Below are positions 44,310 to 53,317 of a stretch of DNA of 64,000 nt, in pieces. The DNA is taken from the NCBI RefSeq assembly GCF_937138205.1, contig NZ_CAKZOT010000053.1, positions 1-64,000 of the forward strand, written 5' to 3'. Below the pieces are notes generated by a model that made no database searches, was not told where the DNA came from, and was given only the letters and a program-made list of their open reading frames with translations. The first letter of the stretch is position 1. Every line of letters begins with the position of its first letter. This stretch comes from an uncultured Rhodospira sp. GTDB lineage: Bacteria; Pseudomonadota; Alphaproteobacteria; Rhodospirillales; Rhodospirillaceae. A program made the translations under genes and the position numbers.

Positions 44310-44695
44310 GGTGCGTGTCTCCTCCCCGTGGCCCGGTTCGGCCTCGTTGGTTCAGGGCCGAATTCCGGTCTCCATCGCATCCGGACGGACAGGCGGGCAG
44401 GGACCTGTCCCGCGCGTGTCCGGAGGTTCCGGCGCAATTCCAGCAAAGTGGTGCGCCTTTGCTCGTTTTGACATCTTGCCTCTGTGCTGTCAAGGTTCGG
44501 TCGCTCAACCCCTCTTTTGGTGTGGGCCGCGCCGGGCGGGTCCGTGAAACGCGAAAAGCCGCTCCTGGGCGCGGGCCGGAGCGCACCTCGCCCTCATCCC
44601 GGTGGCCACCGGACGCCATAACAGGTATTCTGGTACTGGTATTGCTTCATTTGCGGAACAATCTGTCCGCGCCACGTTTGCAAGGAGGTTCGGAC
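44310..44695. promoter_or_regulatory. badA/badL-like divergent control region
   Basis: A 386-base gene-free region. TTGACA-N14-TGTCAA, perfect 6-bp arms, lies at 44468-44493. TATT-CTG-GTAC-TGG-TATT lies at 44626-44643 inside a direct repeat of GGTATT, 53-70 bases before the GNAT start, and shares the N3-GTAC-N3 layout with the dyads at 24018 and 30672, although its arms are not inverted. Candidate operators for the BadM-like regulator encoded next door. Frames crossing the region lack any similarity. Confidence 0.45.
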
Positions 44696-45154
44696 GTGTC
44701 CGACGTCCCGGTTCCTTTGACCCCGACCATTCGCCCCGCCACACCGGCCGACCTGGACGCCATCATCGCGCTGGACCAGGAGATGACCGGCATGTCGAAG
44801 CCGGACTACTGGCGCGGGGTTTTCGATCGATTCGGCAATGGGTCCGAAGGGTGCATCCTGGTCGCCTCGGATGGGGACCGCTTCGTCGGCTTCATTGTTG
44901 GCGAGGTCCGCGCCTGGGAATTCGGGTCTCCACCCTGCGGCTGGGTGTTTGCCCTGGGCGTGCCGCAGGACGTGCGCCTGCGCGGCGTCGGCAGTCTGCT
45001 GTTCGACGGTCTGTGCGAGCGGTTCCGGCAGGCCGGCGTGAAGACCATCCGCACCATGCTGGCCCGCGATGCCCTTCTGATCATGTCGTTTTTTCGCAGC
45101 CAGGGCATGGTGGGCGGGCCCTTCATTCAGCTTGAGAAGGAGTTGGCGGGATGA
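44696..45154 (+). CDS. GNAT-family acetyltransferase, BadL-like
   Basis: 152 residues, start GTG at 44696 with AAGGAGG seven bases upstream. Single GNAT domain: IRPATPADLDAIIALDQEM at the start, VFALGVPQDVRLRGVGSLLF with the Q/RxxGxG/A acetyl-CoA loop as RLRGVGSLL, then RTMLARDALLIMSFFRSQGM. In Rhodopseudomonas palustris, badL (GNAT) lies next to badM (Rrf2) and influences benzoate gene expression; the same pairing with ATGA overlap is seen here. Its small-molecule or protein substrate is not known from sequence. Confidence 0.82.
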   Translation: MSDVPVPLTPTIRPATPADLDAIIALDQEMTGMSKPDYWRGVFDRFGNGSEGCILVASDGDRFVGFIVGEVRAWEFGSPPCGWVFALGVPQDVRLRGVGSLLFDGLCERFRQAGVKTIRTMLARDALLIMSFFRSQGMVGGPFIQLEKELAG

Positions 45155-45582
45155 ACCTGCAAATGGCGACCCGCCATGCGTTGTTTGCGATTCTTGAACT
45201 GGCCGCCCAGCCGGACCGGCAGGTGGCGGCCGCAGAGATCGCCGAGAAGTACGGCATTTCGCTCAATCACTTGTCGAAGGTGCTGCGTACGCTCGGCCGA
45301 CTGGGACTCGTCGAGGCGGTACGGGGCGTGGGCGGCGGCTATCGGTTCGTCGGCAACGCGCGCCGGGTCACCTTGCTGGACATCATCGGCGCGTTCGAAA
45401 CGGTGGGCACGCCCGCCGCCTCTCACCGCGAGCCTGGCGACGACACAGCCGAGGGGCGGGCCCTGCGCTCGGTGATGGAGGAAATCGACATCCTGACGCG
45501 CGCCACGCTGTCGTCGATTACGGTGGAAACCATGCTGAAGATGATCCGGCGGTCACAGTGGAACGCTCCGCCGGCGGCGTGA
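45151..45582 (+). CDS. Rrf2-family transcriptional regulator, BadM-like
   Basis: 143 residues. N-terminal winged helix (MNLQMATRHALFAILELAAQ, IAEKYGISLNHLSKVLRTLG, VGGGYRFVGNARRVTLLDII) of the Rrf2 family, then a C-terminal helix. I find no cysteine in the whole sequence, so it cannot bind a Fe-S cluster as IscR or NsrR do. BadM of Rhodopseudomonas is an Rrf2-type repressor of the benzoyl-CoA reductase operon. Position beside badA and linked by ATGA to the GNAT gene supports the analogy; the sensed signal is unknown. Confidence 0.85.
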   Translation: MNLQMATRHALFAILELAAQPDRQVAAAEIAEKYGISLNHLSKVLRTLGRLGLVEAVRGVGGGYRFVGNARRVTLLDIIGAFETVGTPAASHREPGDDTAEGRALRSVMEEIDILTRATLSSITVETMLKMIRRSQWNAPPAA

Positions 45583-45586
45583 TGCG

Positions 45587-45690
45587 GGGCAGGCCTGCCC
45601 TTGGTGCAACCGGCCCCACGGGCATTGACCAGGTGGGGCGATCCGTGTTGCAACCCCACAAGACATATGTCCGGGTCCCGCCCGGGCGGG
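45587..45690. repeat. GC-rich palindromes after the regulator gene
   Basis: GGGCAGGCCTGCCC at 45587-45600 and CCCGCCCGGGCGGG at 45677-45690 are perfect 14-bp palindromes flanking a gene-free stretch. The first begins four bases after the Rrf2 stop and may mark its end; the second is 31 bases before the DUF3126 start. Perfect palindromes without loops are poor hairpins, so a protein-binding role is equally possible. Confidence 0.3.
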
Positions 45691-45721
45691 GGTGGACTCG
45701 ACCAGTCATGGGGGTGCAGCG

Positions 45722-45937
45722 GTGAATCGCCAGGAAATCAACCAGGTCCAGACCTATATGCAGCGGGTCTTCGGCAACGACGGCATTACGCTGACCGTGC
45801 CCAAGAAGCCCAACGACCCGGTCGAGGTGTGGCTGGGCAAGGAGTTCCTGGGGACCCTCTACAAGGACACGGACGAGGGCGAGGTCTCCTACGACTTCAA
45901 CATGACCATCCTGGACGTCGATTTGCCGAGCCGATAG
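45722..45937 (+). CDS. DUF3126 family small protein
   Basis: 71 residues from GTG at 45722 (NRQEINQVQTYMQRVFGND after the start), preceded by GGGGGTGCAGC; a GTG at 45692 is a weaker alternative. Conserved LTVPKKPNDPVEVWLGKEFL and GEVSYDFNMTILDVDL. The family is confined to alphaproteobacteria as far as I know and has no established function. It converges on bpt with a 12-base gap. Confidence 0.85.
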   Translation: MNRQEINQVQTYMQRVFGNDGITLTVPKKPNDPVEVWLGKEFLGTLYKDTDEGEVSYDFNMTILDVDLPSR

Positions 45938-45949
45938 CCAGCGTCGCCG

Positions 45950-46675
45950 CTACGTCTCCAGGCGATACCATCCCTCCGGCCCGAAGGCTTCCAGCGGCTG
46001 GAAGCGCGTCTTGTAGGCCATCTTGCGGGACTCGCCGATCCAGTACCCGAGATAGACGTAGTCCAGCCCCTCCGCGTGGGCCTGGTGCACCAGCCACAGC
46101 ACCATCTGCGAGCCCAGGCTGCGCTTGGAGGGGGCGTCGGGGTCGAAGAACGAATACACCGCCGACAGTCCATCGGCCATTCGGTCCAGCAGGCAGGCGG
46201 CCAGCAGAGACCCGTCCTCGGCGCGGAACTCGGCGACGGCGGTGTCGATGGGGCTGTCCTCGACCATGGAGCGATAGTCGAAGAAGCCCATCAGGGCCAT
46301 GTCGCTTTCGCCGTGGCGGTGCTGCTGGTAGCGCGAGAAGAGGTGATACTGCTCGGCCGTTGCCACGGCGGGCCGCAGGGTGGCCGCTAGATCGGTGTTG
46401 GCCTTGGCGACGCGCCGCAGCGTGCCCCTCGGCTGGAACTCGTCGACGACGATTCGCACAGGCAGGCACGCCTGACATCCAGGGCAGGCGGGGGCGTAGG
46501 CAATGGTATGGCTGCGTCGGAACCCGGCGCGTGACAGGGCATCGTGCACCGCGTCGGCGCTCTGCCCGGACAGGTCGGTGACGATCTTGCGTTCCAACCG
46601 GCCATCCAGGTACGGGCACGGCATCGGGGCCGTGGTGAAGAAGAACTGCGGACGCTTGAGCGGTGCCTGGTCCAT
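45950..46675 (-). CDS. bpt: Aspartate/glutamate leucyltransferase
   Basis: 241 residues. Bpt transfers leucine from Leu-tRNA to proteins with N-terminal Asp or Glu, creating a degradation signal for ClpS/ClpAP. The N-terminal CPYLDGRLERKIVTDLSG and the Cys pair in YAPACPGCQACLPVRI are characteristic; the C-terminal GNAT-like half has YSFFDPDAPSKRSLGSQMVL and YLGYWIGESRKMAYKTRFQP. Length and motifs are normal. Confidence 0.93.
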   Translation of the reverse strand: MDQAPLKRPQFFFTTAPMPCPYLDGRLERKIVTDLSGQSADAVHDALSRAGFRRSHTIAYAPACPGCQACLPVRIVVDEFQPRGTLRRVAKANTDLAATLRPAVATAEQYHLFSRYQQHRHGESDMALMGFFDYRSMVEDSPIDTAVAEFRAEDGSLLAACLLDRMADGLSAVYSFFDPDAPSKRSLGSQMVLWLVHQAHAEGLDYVYLGYWIGESRKMAYKTRFQPLEAFGPEGWYRLET

Positions 46676-46777
46676 GGACCCACTGCCGTTGTCTGGAACC
46701 GATTTGCTTGGGGCAATATGGCGGCCCTGCCGACGCCCGCCAACCCCAATGCGCGGCGTCGCTATCGACCGGATCGC

Positions 46778-47815
46778 CTAAAGGTCGTTGGCGGGGCGCA
46801 GGTCGATGATGCTCGGCAGCGTCGGCACCTCTTCCGCCTGCGCTTGGTCGTACAGCTCTGCATCGCGGAGCACGACGATGTCGATCCGGCGGTTGCGGGG
46901 ATCATCCGGGTCACCCGGGATCAGCGGCTCGGTCGAGGCCTTGCCGACCACGCCGTCGATGCGGCTCGGTTCGATGCCAGAGGCCAGCAGGACGCGGCGG
47001 CTGGCCAGCGCGCGGTCGGCCGACAGTTCCCAGTTGCTGTACCCGGTCGGGTCGGTGAACGGCGCGTCGTCGGTGTGGCCGGTGATCATGAGCTTGTTGG
47101 GCAAGCCGCCGATGGCCTGGCCCACCAGCTTCAACAGCAGGCGGGTGTGCTCGTACATGGCCGAGGAGCCGCCCGGGAACATGGCCAGGCGGTCCTGGTC
47201 CAGCAACTGGATCTTCAGACCGTCCTCGGTTTCCTCGATGACCAGGCTGTCCTGCAACTGTTCCAGGTCGGGCACGGCCTGGATGGCTTGGCGCAGGGCC
47301 TGGGCGGCGTCGTCAAAGCTGGCCTCTTGCGCGGCCTCGGCCTGGGCCTTGTCGGCCTCGGCGGCGGCGGCCTGCCCGTCGTCCTCGCTGGGGCCTTCGC
47401 CCGGCCCCATGTTCTCGTCCTCGCCGGACGGGAAATCGGGTTGTGTTTCGTCCAGCGACAGCCCCTCGGCCGGGTCGGTGAAGTCGTTGCCGCCCAAACC
47501 GACGGTCGGCGGCGGCAGAGTCGGCTGCGCGGTGGGGGAGGCGCTTTGCGACTGGTTGGCGCCCTGGCCGACAATCTGGCCGCCCAGCATCCCGCCGGCG
47601 CCGCTGGTGCTTTCGGAAACCGCGGTCGGGGCGAAATAGTTGGAAATACCGTGTAACTGTTCTTCCGTGACCGAGTTGAGCAGCCACAGCAACAGGAAAA
47701 AGGCCATCATGGCGGTGACGAAGTCGGCATAGGCCACCTTCCACGACCCACCATGGTGGGCGTGCCCGCCTTTCTTGATGCGCTTGATGACGACGGTGCT
47801 CTTTTCCTCGGCCAT
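46778..47815 (-). CDS. motB: Flagellar motor stator protein MotB
   Basis: 345 residues. One N-terminal span with the proton-carrying Asp in WKVAYADFVTAMMAFFLLLW (about residue 30), then a long acidic, Glu/Ala-rich linker (about 70-180) with no fixed fold, and a C-terminal OmpA-like peptidoglycan-binding domain (MITGHTDDAPFTDPTGYSNW, LSADRALASRRVLLASGIEP). With MotA it forms the stator. It lies 133 bases after motA on the same strand. Confidence 0.94.
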   Translation of the reverse strand: MAEEKSTVVIKRIKKGGHAHHGGSWKVAYADFVTAMMAFFLLLWLLNSVTEEQLHGISNYFAPTAVSESTSGAGGMLGGQIVGQGANQSQSASPTAQPTLPPPTVGLGGNDFTDPAEGLSLDETQPDFPSGEDENMGPGEGPSEDDGQAAAAEADKAQAEAAQEASFDDAAQALRQAIQAVPDLEQLQDSLVIEETEDGLKIQLLDQDRLAMFPGGSSAMYEHTRLLLKLVGQAIGGLPNKLMITGHTDDAPFTDPTGYSNWELSADRALASRRVLLASGIEPSRIDGVVGKASTEPLIPGDPDDPRNRRIDIVVLRDAELYDQAQAEEVPTLPSIIDLRPANDL

Positions 47816-47948
47816 TGCCTGCCGCTGTCGTTTGCCCGTGTGTTCGTTGCGGATGCGGCCGCCCGGCCGCGTCGATACCGAAGCTACTTTACGGCCGGTT
47901 GTTTAGCAAAGCGTGAACTGATGGCCATGCCGACGCGAGCCCGGGGCC

Positions 47949-48806
47949 TCAGCCCGCCGCATTGGCGACCGCGTCTTCGACCTCGGCAAACGTCGGGCGG
48001 ACGGACGGCGACAGAATCTTGCGGGCGAACTCGACCGACACCTGCGGGGCATACCCCTGCATGTGGGCCAGCAGGGCGGCCTTGATGCAGTTCAGGTATT
48101 CGGTTTCGGCGTCATAGGCGGCGCCGATGGCCTTGCCGAACGGCGCGAAGAACGCATAGGAGAACAGCACGCCCGAGAATGTGCCGACAAGGGCGGCGCC
48201 GATCAGTTTGCCCAGGACCTCGGGGGGCTCGGTGATCGAGCCCATGGTGTGAATCACGCCGAGAACGGCTGCCACGATACCGAGCGCGGGCAAGGCGTCG
48301 GCCATGGTGAGAACCGCCGCGGAGACGTCATGGTTTTCCTTGTGATGCGCCTCGATCTCGCCGTCGATGATGGTATCCAATTCGTGAGCGTTGTTCGAGC
48401 CGAGCGTCAGCAGGCGCAGATAGTCGCACAGAAACTCAAGGTTATGGTGGTTGGAGGAAAACCCCGAGAACTTCTGAAAAATCGAACTCTCCTCCGGCTT
48501 CTCCACGTGGCTTTCCAGGGCAAGGTCACCCTTCGTCTTGGCCAGCCGGAACAGTGTGTAAAGAAGCGTCAGAAGTTCCAGGTAGTGCGACTTTTTGTAC
48601 TTCGGCCCCCGCAACATGGGGCCAATTGACTTGACCGTGTTCGACAGCAGCGTCTTGGAGCCGCCGATGAGGTACGCGCCGATCGCGGCGCCGAAAATGA
48701 TGATGAATTCGTAGGGCTGCCAGAGGACGTAGAGATGACCGCCATGCAGGGCATAACCCCCGAGCACACAGACGGTCGCAACGATCGTGCCGATGATAAC
48801 GAGCAT
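47949..48806 (-). CDS. motA: Flagellar motor stator protein MotA
   Basis: 285 residues, four membrane spans (the first at MLVIIGTIVATVCVLGGYAL). The cytoplasmic loop contains conserved acidic and basic residues that contact FliG; the third and fourth spans are around ALPALGIVAAVLGVIHTMGS and GAALVGTFSGVLFSYAFFAP, with the conserved Pro of the channel. Normal length. Upstream 48807-49050 is gene-free. Confidence 0.94.
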   Translation of the reverse strand: MLVIIGTIVATVCVLGGYALHGGHLYVLWQPYEFIIIFGAAIGAYLIGGSKTLLSNTVKSIGPMLRGPKYKKSHYLELLTLLYTLFRLAKTKGDLALESHVEKPEESSIFQKFSGFSSNHHNLEFLCDYLRLLTLGSNNAHELDTIIDGEIEAHHKENHDVSAAVLTMADALPALGIVAAVLGVIHTMGSITEPPEVLGKLIGAALVGTFSGVLFSYAFFAPFGKAIGAAYDAETEYLNCIKAALLAHMQGYAPQVSVEFARKILSPSVRPTFAEVEDAVANAAG

Positions 48807-49050
48807 TTAGAATCGTGATCCTGTTTCAGCAGCCAGCCAAGGCCAGACCCGCCATGGCTGACGATCATAGCGCCTTGCCGGCTTGCGGGCGAATCCTATG
48901 GCGGACATTCCCGAAATGCCCGAGGGATGATCCCCCGAGAAGCTTGACATAATCTGAACATCGCGGCGTATCCAAAGGAAATCAGACATTGGCGCCTCCG
49001 GCGTGATGGAGTATCACCCCCGAAAGGCCACCGAAGGGAAGGCGCCGCAC

Positions 49051-49524
49051 ATGAAAGTAGATCTTGAGGCATTCAAAAAAACCATGGGTTGCTTCGCCTC
49101 CGGGGTGACGGTGGTCACGGCCCGGACCGCGGAGGGAAGCCCGGTGGGCCTGACCGTCAGCGCGTTCTGTTCGCTTTCCCTGGAGCCACCCCTGGTCCTC
49201 ATCTGTCTCGGCCACCGGACGGTGGGGCTTGACGCCTTCCGGCAGGGTCCTTTTGTCGTCAACGTGTTGAGCGAGGCGCAACGCGAGATCTCGGTCCGGT
49301 TTGCCCAAAAGCGCGACGACCGATTCGACACCGTGGACCATGCGCCCGGCGCCAATGGCGCGCCGGTGATCGCGGACAGCCTCGCCCACATCGAATGCGA
49401 CACGCACGCGGTCTTGCCCGGCGGGGATCATGACATCATCGTCGGCGCGGTCACTAACACGGCCGTTGTGGACGCGGCCCAGCCCCTGATCCATTTCCGC
49501 GGCACTTACCACGCCCTTGCCTGA
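49051..49524 (+). CDS. Flavin reductase family protein
   Basis: 157 residues, FMN-binding split-barrel domain (HpaC/RutF-like). MKVDLEAFKKTMGCFASGVT starts at 49051 after GAAGGGAAGG; VVTARTAEGSPVGLTVSAFC and SLSLEPPLVLICLGH are the flavin-binding core. Such proteins supply reduced flavin to a monooxygenase or act as stand-alone reductases. No flavin monooxygenase is adjacent, so the partner is unknown. Confidence 0.85.
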   Translation: MKVDLEAFKKTMGCFASGVTVVTARTAEGSPVGLTVSAFCSLSLEPPLVLICLGHRTVGLDAFRQGPFVVNVLSEAQREISVRFAQKRDDRFDTVDHAPGANGAPVIADSLAHIECDTHAVLPGGDHDIIVGAVTNTAVVDAAQPLIHFRGTYHALA

Positions 49525-49614
49525 CGGCGGACAGGGACGAGTCGCGTCCGGCCCGGCCCGTGGCCCCTCAGCCTGCCGGCGCGCGGTGCGCCGCGACATC
49601 AGAACAGGCAGACC

Positions 49615-51201
49615 ATGGCGACTCCCGTCCCCAGCCCGCCGGATCCCGCCCCGCCGCGTCTGGAGTTGCGCGGGATCTGCAAACGCTTCCCCGGGGTCGT
49701 GGTCAATGATGGCGTCGACCTTGCCGTCCGCGCGGGCGAGATCCATGCCCTGTTGGGCGAGAACGGGGCCGGCAAATCGACACTGATGAAAATCGTCCAC
49801 GGGGTTTTGGCGGCCGACGCCGGCACGATCCTGTGGGAGGGGCGCCCGGTTCGCATCGGCAGCCCGGGGGAGGCCCGGCGGCTGGGAATCGGCATGGTGT
49901 TCCAGCACTTCGCCCTGTTCGAATCCCTGACCGTCGCCGAGAACGTGGCCCTCGGCCTGGAGACGCGCGAGACGGTCGAGGCCCTGTCAACGCGCGTGCG
50001 CGCGGTCTCCGACGGCTACGGGCTGGCCATCCAGCCGGACCGCCATGTCCATGAGCTGTCCGTGGGCGAGCGCCAGCGCGTCGAGATCATCCGCTGCCTG
50101 CTCGGGGCACCGAAGCTGATCATCCTCGACGAGCCGACCTCGGTGCTGGCGCCGAACGAGGCCTTGGCCCTGTTCGACGTGCTGCGCCGGCTGCGCGACG
50201 AGGGCTGTTCGATCCTGTACATCTCCCACAAGCTGGATGAAATCCGCCGGGTGTGCGACCGCGCGTCGGTGCTGCGCGGCGGCCGGCTGGTGGCCACCGT
50301 GGACCCCCGGCAGGAAAGTGCGCGGTCGCTGGCGCGCCTGATGATCGGCGTCGAGCCACCGGACCTGACGGAACGCCGGCGAACCGAGGAGGATGGCGTC
50401 GGCCCCCTGCTGGAGGTGGCCGGCCTGGACCTGGACCGCGACGATCCGCGCGGCACCGACCTGCGGGACGTGTCGTTGGCGGTGCGGGGGGGCGAGATCC
50501 TGGGGCTGGCGGGTGTCGCGGGCAACGGCCAGAACGCTTTGATGCGGGCGCTGTCCGGGGAACGCCGGGTGTCGCGACCGGACACCATCCGGATCGGCGG
50601 GACGGCGGCGGGGCTTCTCGGGCCGCGCGCGCGCCGCGACCTGGGGCTCGCCGTGGTGCCGGAGGAGCGGTTGGGGCAGGGGGCCGTCCCGGACCTGACC
50701 CTGGCCGACAACGCCCTTCTGTCGGCCTACCGGCACGGCGGCCTGGTGCGGCGCGGCCTGGTGCGCCACGGCCGGGCACGGCACTTCGCCGGACGGGTCA
50801 TGGAAACCTTCAACGTGATCGCGCGCGGCCATGGTGCCGAGGCCCGAAGCCTGTCGGGCGGCAACCTGCAAAAGTTCATCATCGGCCGGGAAATCCTGCA
50901 GCAACCCCGCGTGCTGGTGGCGGCCCACCCGACCTGGGGCGTGGACGCGGGCTCCGCCGCCGCGATCCACCAGGCGCTGGTGGACCTGCGCGACCAGGGC
51001 GCGGCGATCCTGGTGATCTCGCAGGACCTTGATGAGCTCTACACCCTGTCGGATCGGATCGCCGTGATCGCCAGCGGCCGCGTGTCGGAGAGCCGGCCGA
51101 CCCACACCGTGACGGCCGAGGACATCGGCGTGCTGATGGGGGGCCTGTTCGACGACGGCAAGGTCGCCCAGGCGGGGGGAGGGCCGGCGCATGTGGCCTA
51201 G
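49615..51201 (+). CDS. Nucleoside/simple-sugar-type ABC transporter, duplicated ATPase
   Basis: 528 residues with two ATPase cassettes. The first has Walker A LLGENGAGKSTLMK and signature LSVGERQRVEI; the second has a degenerate Walker A (GVAGNGQNALMRAL) and signature LSGGNLQKFIIGRE, the usual state for this family (MglA/YufO/NupA-like). It overlaps the following permease by 11 bases. It energises uptake of nucleosides or related compounds through the two permeases that follow. A BMP/TmpC-type binding protein is missing from the cluster. Confidence 0.92.
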   Translation: MATPVPSPPDPAPPRLELRGICKRFPGVVVNDGVDLAVRAGEIHALLGENGAGKSTLMKIVHGVLAADAGTILWEGRPVRIGSPGEARRLGIGMVFQHFALFESLTVAENVALGLETRETVEALSTRVRAVSDGYGLAIQPDRHVHELSVGERQRVEIIRCLLGAPKLIILDEPTSVLAPNEALALFDVLRRLRDEGCSILYISHKLDEIRRVCDRASVLRGGRLVATVDPRQESARSLARLMIGVEPPDLTERRRTEEDGVGPLLEVAGLDLDRDDPRGTDLRDVSLAVRGGEILGLAGVAGNGQNALMRALSGERRVSRPDTIRIGGTAAGLLGPRARRDLGLAVVPEERLGQGAVPDLTLADNALLSAYRHGGLVRRGLVRHGRARHFAGRVMETFNVIARGHGAEARSLSGGNLQKFIIGREILQQPRVLVAAHPTWGVDAGSAAAIHQALVDLRDQGAAILVISQDLDELYTLSDRIAVIASGRVSESRPTHTVTAEDIGVLMGGLFDDGKVAQAGGGPAHVA

Positions 51202-52276
51202 ACTGGAGGCGCGTCCGGAGCGGTCCCGCGTCATGGTCTACCTGACGCCGCTGGTGGCGGCGGGCCTGACCATGCTGGCTGGCCTGATTCTGTTCGCGGC
51301 CCTGGGTCAGGACCCGGTGCGAGCCCTGTGGGCGTTTTTCGTGGCCCCGCTGACCACGGCGTTCGGATGGGCAGAGTTGGTGGTGAAGGCCACCCCGCTG
51401 GTGCTGTGCGCCCTGGGGCTGGCGGTCGGGTTCCGGGGCAATGTGTGGAACATCGGCGCCGAGGGGCAACTCATCCTGGGCGCCATCTTCGCCGGCGGGC
51501 TCGCCCTGTGGGCGGGCGAGGCGTCCGTTCCGTGGCTGCTGCCGGCGATGGTGGTGGCCGGCATACTCGGCGGCATGGCCTGGGCGGCCATCCCGGCCCT
51601 GCTGCGGACGCGGTTCAACGCCAACGAGATCCTGGTCAGTCTGATGCTGACCTACGTCGCCGAGTTGCTGCTGGGATACCTGGTGCATGGGCCGTGGCGC
51701 GATCCGGGTGGTTTCAACTTTCCGGAATCGGCGCTGTTCGGTCCCTCGGCGCTGCTGCCGGCCCTGGTGGAGGGGACGCGCCTGCACGCGGGCGCGCTGT
51801 TCGCGCTGGCCGCCGTCGCCGCCGTGTGGGTCCTGCTGATGCGCGCCTTCATCGGCTTTCAGGTGACGGTGATCGGGCTGGCGCCGCGCGCCGGCGGCTA
51901 TGCCGGGTTCAGCCAGACTCGCGTGATCTGGCTGGGGTTGATGTGCGGCGGCGGACTGGCCGGGCTGGCCGGCATGGTCGAGGTCGCCGGCCCCATCGGC
52001 CAGTTGCATCCCCAGATCTCACCCGGCTACGGATTCACGGCCATCATTGTCGCCTTTCTCGGCCGACTGCATCCCGTGGGCATTCTGCTGGCCGGCCTGT
52101 TCATGGCGTTGACCTACCTGGGCGGCGACACCCTGCAGATTGAACTCGGCCTTCCGCGCGCGGTGACTGGGGTGTTCCAGGGGCTGACGCTGTTCTTCCT
52201 GCTGGCCTCGGACGTGTTGATCCACCATCGTATCCGGTTCGGCCGCCGCGTGAACCCGGCGCGGGGAGGGGCCTGA
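51191..52276 (+). CDS. ABC transporter permease, YufP/BMP-system type
   Basis: 361 residues, about ten hydrophobic spans. GFRGNVWNIGAEGQLILGAI near residue 80 is characteristic of this permease family, as is the RFNANEILVSLMLTYVAELL segment. It pairs with the next permease to form the pore. Start inside the ATPase gene end; stop one base before the next start region. Confidence 0.9.
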   Translation: MWPRLEARPERSRVMVYLTPLVAAGLTMLAGLILFAALGQDPVRALWAFFVAPLTTAFGWAELVVKATPLVLCALGLAVGFRGNVWNIGAEGQLILGAIFAGGLALWAGEASVPWLLPAMVVAGILGGMAWAAIPALLRTRFNANEILVSLMLTYVAELLLGYLVHGPWRDPGGFNFPESALFGPSALLPALVEGTRLHAGALFALAAVAAVWVLLMRAFIGFQVTVIGLAPRAGGYAGFSQTRVIWLGLMCGGGLAGLAGMVEVAGPIGQLHPQISPGYGFTAIIVAFLGRLHPVGILLAGLFMALTYLGGDTLQIELGLPRAVTGVFQGLTLFFLLASDVLIHHRIRFGRRVNPARGGA

Positions 52277-52277
52277 G

Positions 52278-53207
52278 ATGGAAGGACTTGACGGCCTCGT
52301 CGCGCTGCTGGTGGCCATGATCCGGGCCGCGACGCCGCTGACGCTGGCGGCGGTGGGCGAACTCGTGGCCGAGAAGTCCGGCGTGCTGAATCTGGGCGTC
52401 GAAGGAATGATGCTGGTCGGCGCCGTGGCCGCGTTCGCCACGGCGGTGGCCACGGGCAGTCTGGCGCTGGCCCTGCTGGTGGCGCTGCTGGCCGGGATGA
52501 CGATGGCCCTGATCTTCGGCACCCTGACCCTCGGCCTGATGTCCAACCAGGTGGCGACCGGGCTCGCCCTGACCATCGTCGGTGTCGGGCTGTCCGCCTT
52601 TATCGGCAAGGACTTCATCGGTATCCCCATCAGCGGCCTGGGGCCGGTCCACATCCCGGGCCTGTTCGAGCTGCCGCTGGTCGGCCCGGTGCTGTTCGCC
52701 CAGGACCCGCTGGTCTATGCCTCGCTGGCCCTGACCGCCGCCGTGAGCTGGGTCCTGTACCGCACCCGGGCCGGACTGGTGATCCGGGCCATCGGCGAGA
52801 ATCACGACGCGGCCCATGCGCTCGGCTATCCGGTGCTCGTGATCCGCCTGCTGTGCGTGCTGTTCGGCGGCGCCATGGCGGGGCTGGGCGGGGCGTATTT
52901 GTCGCTCGCGTACACGCCCATGTGGGTGGAGAGCATGACCGCCGGGCGCGGCTGGATCGCGCTGGCGCTGGTGGTCTTCGCCACCTGGAAGCCGGGCCGG
53001 GTGCTGTTGGGCGCCTACCTGTTCGGCGGCGTGACCATCGTCCAGCTTCACGCCCAGGGGGCGGGGTTGGCGGTGTCGTCGCACATCCTGTCGATGCTGC
53101 CGTACTTGGCGACCATCGTGGTGCTGGTGCTGATTTCCCGCGACCGCGCGCGCATCCGCTTGAACGCCCCATCCTGTATTGGCAAGCCTTTCAAGGCGGT
53201 ACGGTAA
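52278..53207 (+). CDS. ABC transporter permease, YufQ/BMP-system type
   Basis: 309 residues, about eight to nine spans. [20 protein letters not shown] and [20 protein letters not shown] are the conserved features of the second permease in nucleoside-type importers. It is the last gene of the unit. The downstream 110 bases to the diguanylate cyclase have no gene. Confidence 0.9.
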   Translation: MEGLDGLVALLVAMIRAATPLTLAAVGELVAEKSGVLNLGVEGMMLVGAVAAFATAVATGSLALALLVALLAGMTMALIFGTLTLGLMSNQVATGLALTIVGVGLSAFIGKDFIGIPISGLGPVHIPGLFELPLVGPVLFAQDPLVYASLALTAAVSWVLYRTRAGLVIRAIGENHDAAHALGYPVLVIRLLCVLFGGAMAGLGGAYLSLAYTPMWVESMTAGRGWIALALVVFATWKPGRVLLGAYLFGGVTIVQLHAQGAGLAVSSHILSMLPYLATIVVLVLISRDRARIRLNAPSCIGKPFKAVR

Positions 53208-53317
53208 AAAGCTTCATACGCGACTTTAACTTTTCCCTTTACCGCGGCCTTACGCGCTGTTAACCTGCCCCTCGGTATGACAACCGCGTGCAGTCAACGT
53301 GGAGGGGGTGACCGCCC

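Noticed and set aside
48940-48975. TTGACA followed by a weak -10 before the flavin reductase
   Set aside because: The -10 match is poor at 17-19 base spacing; not enough to call a promoter.
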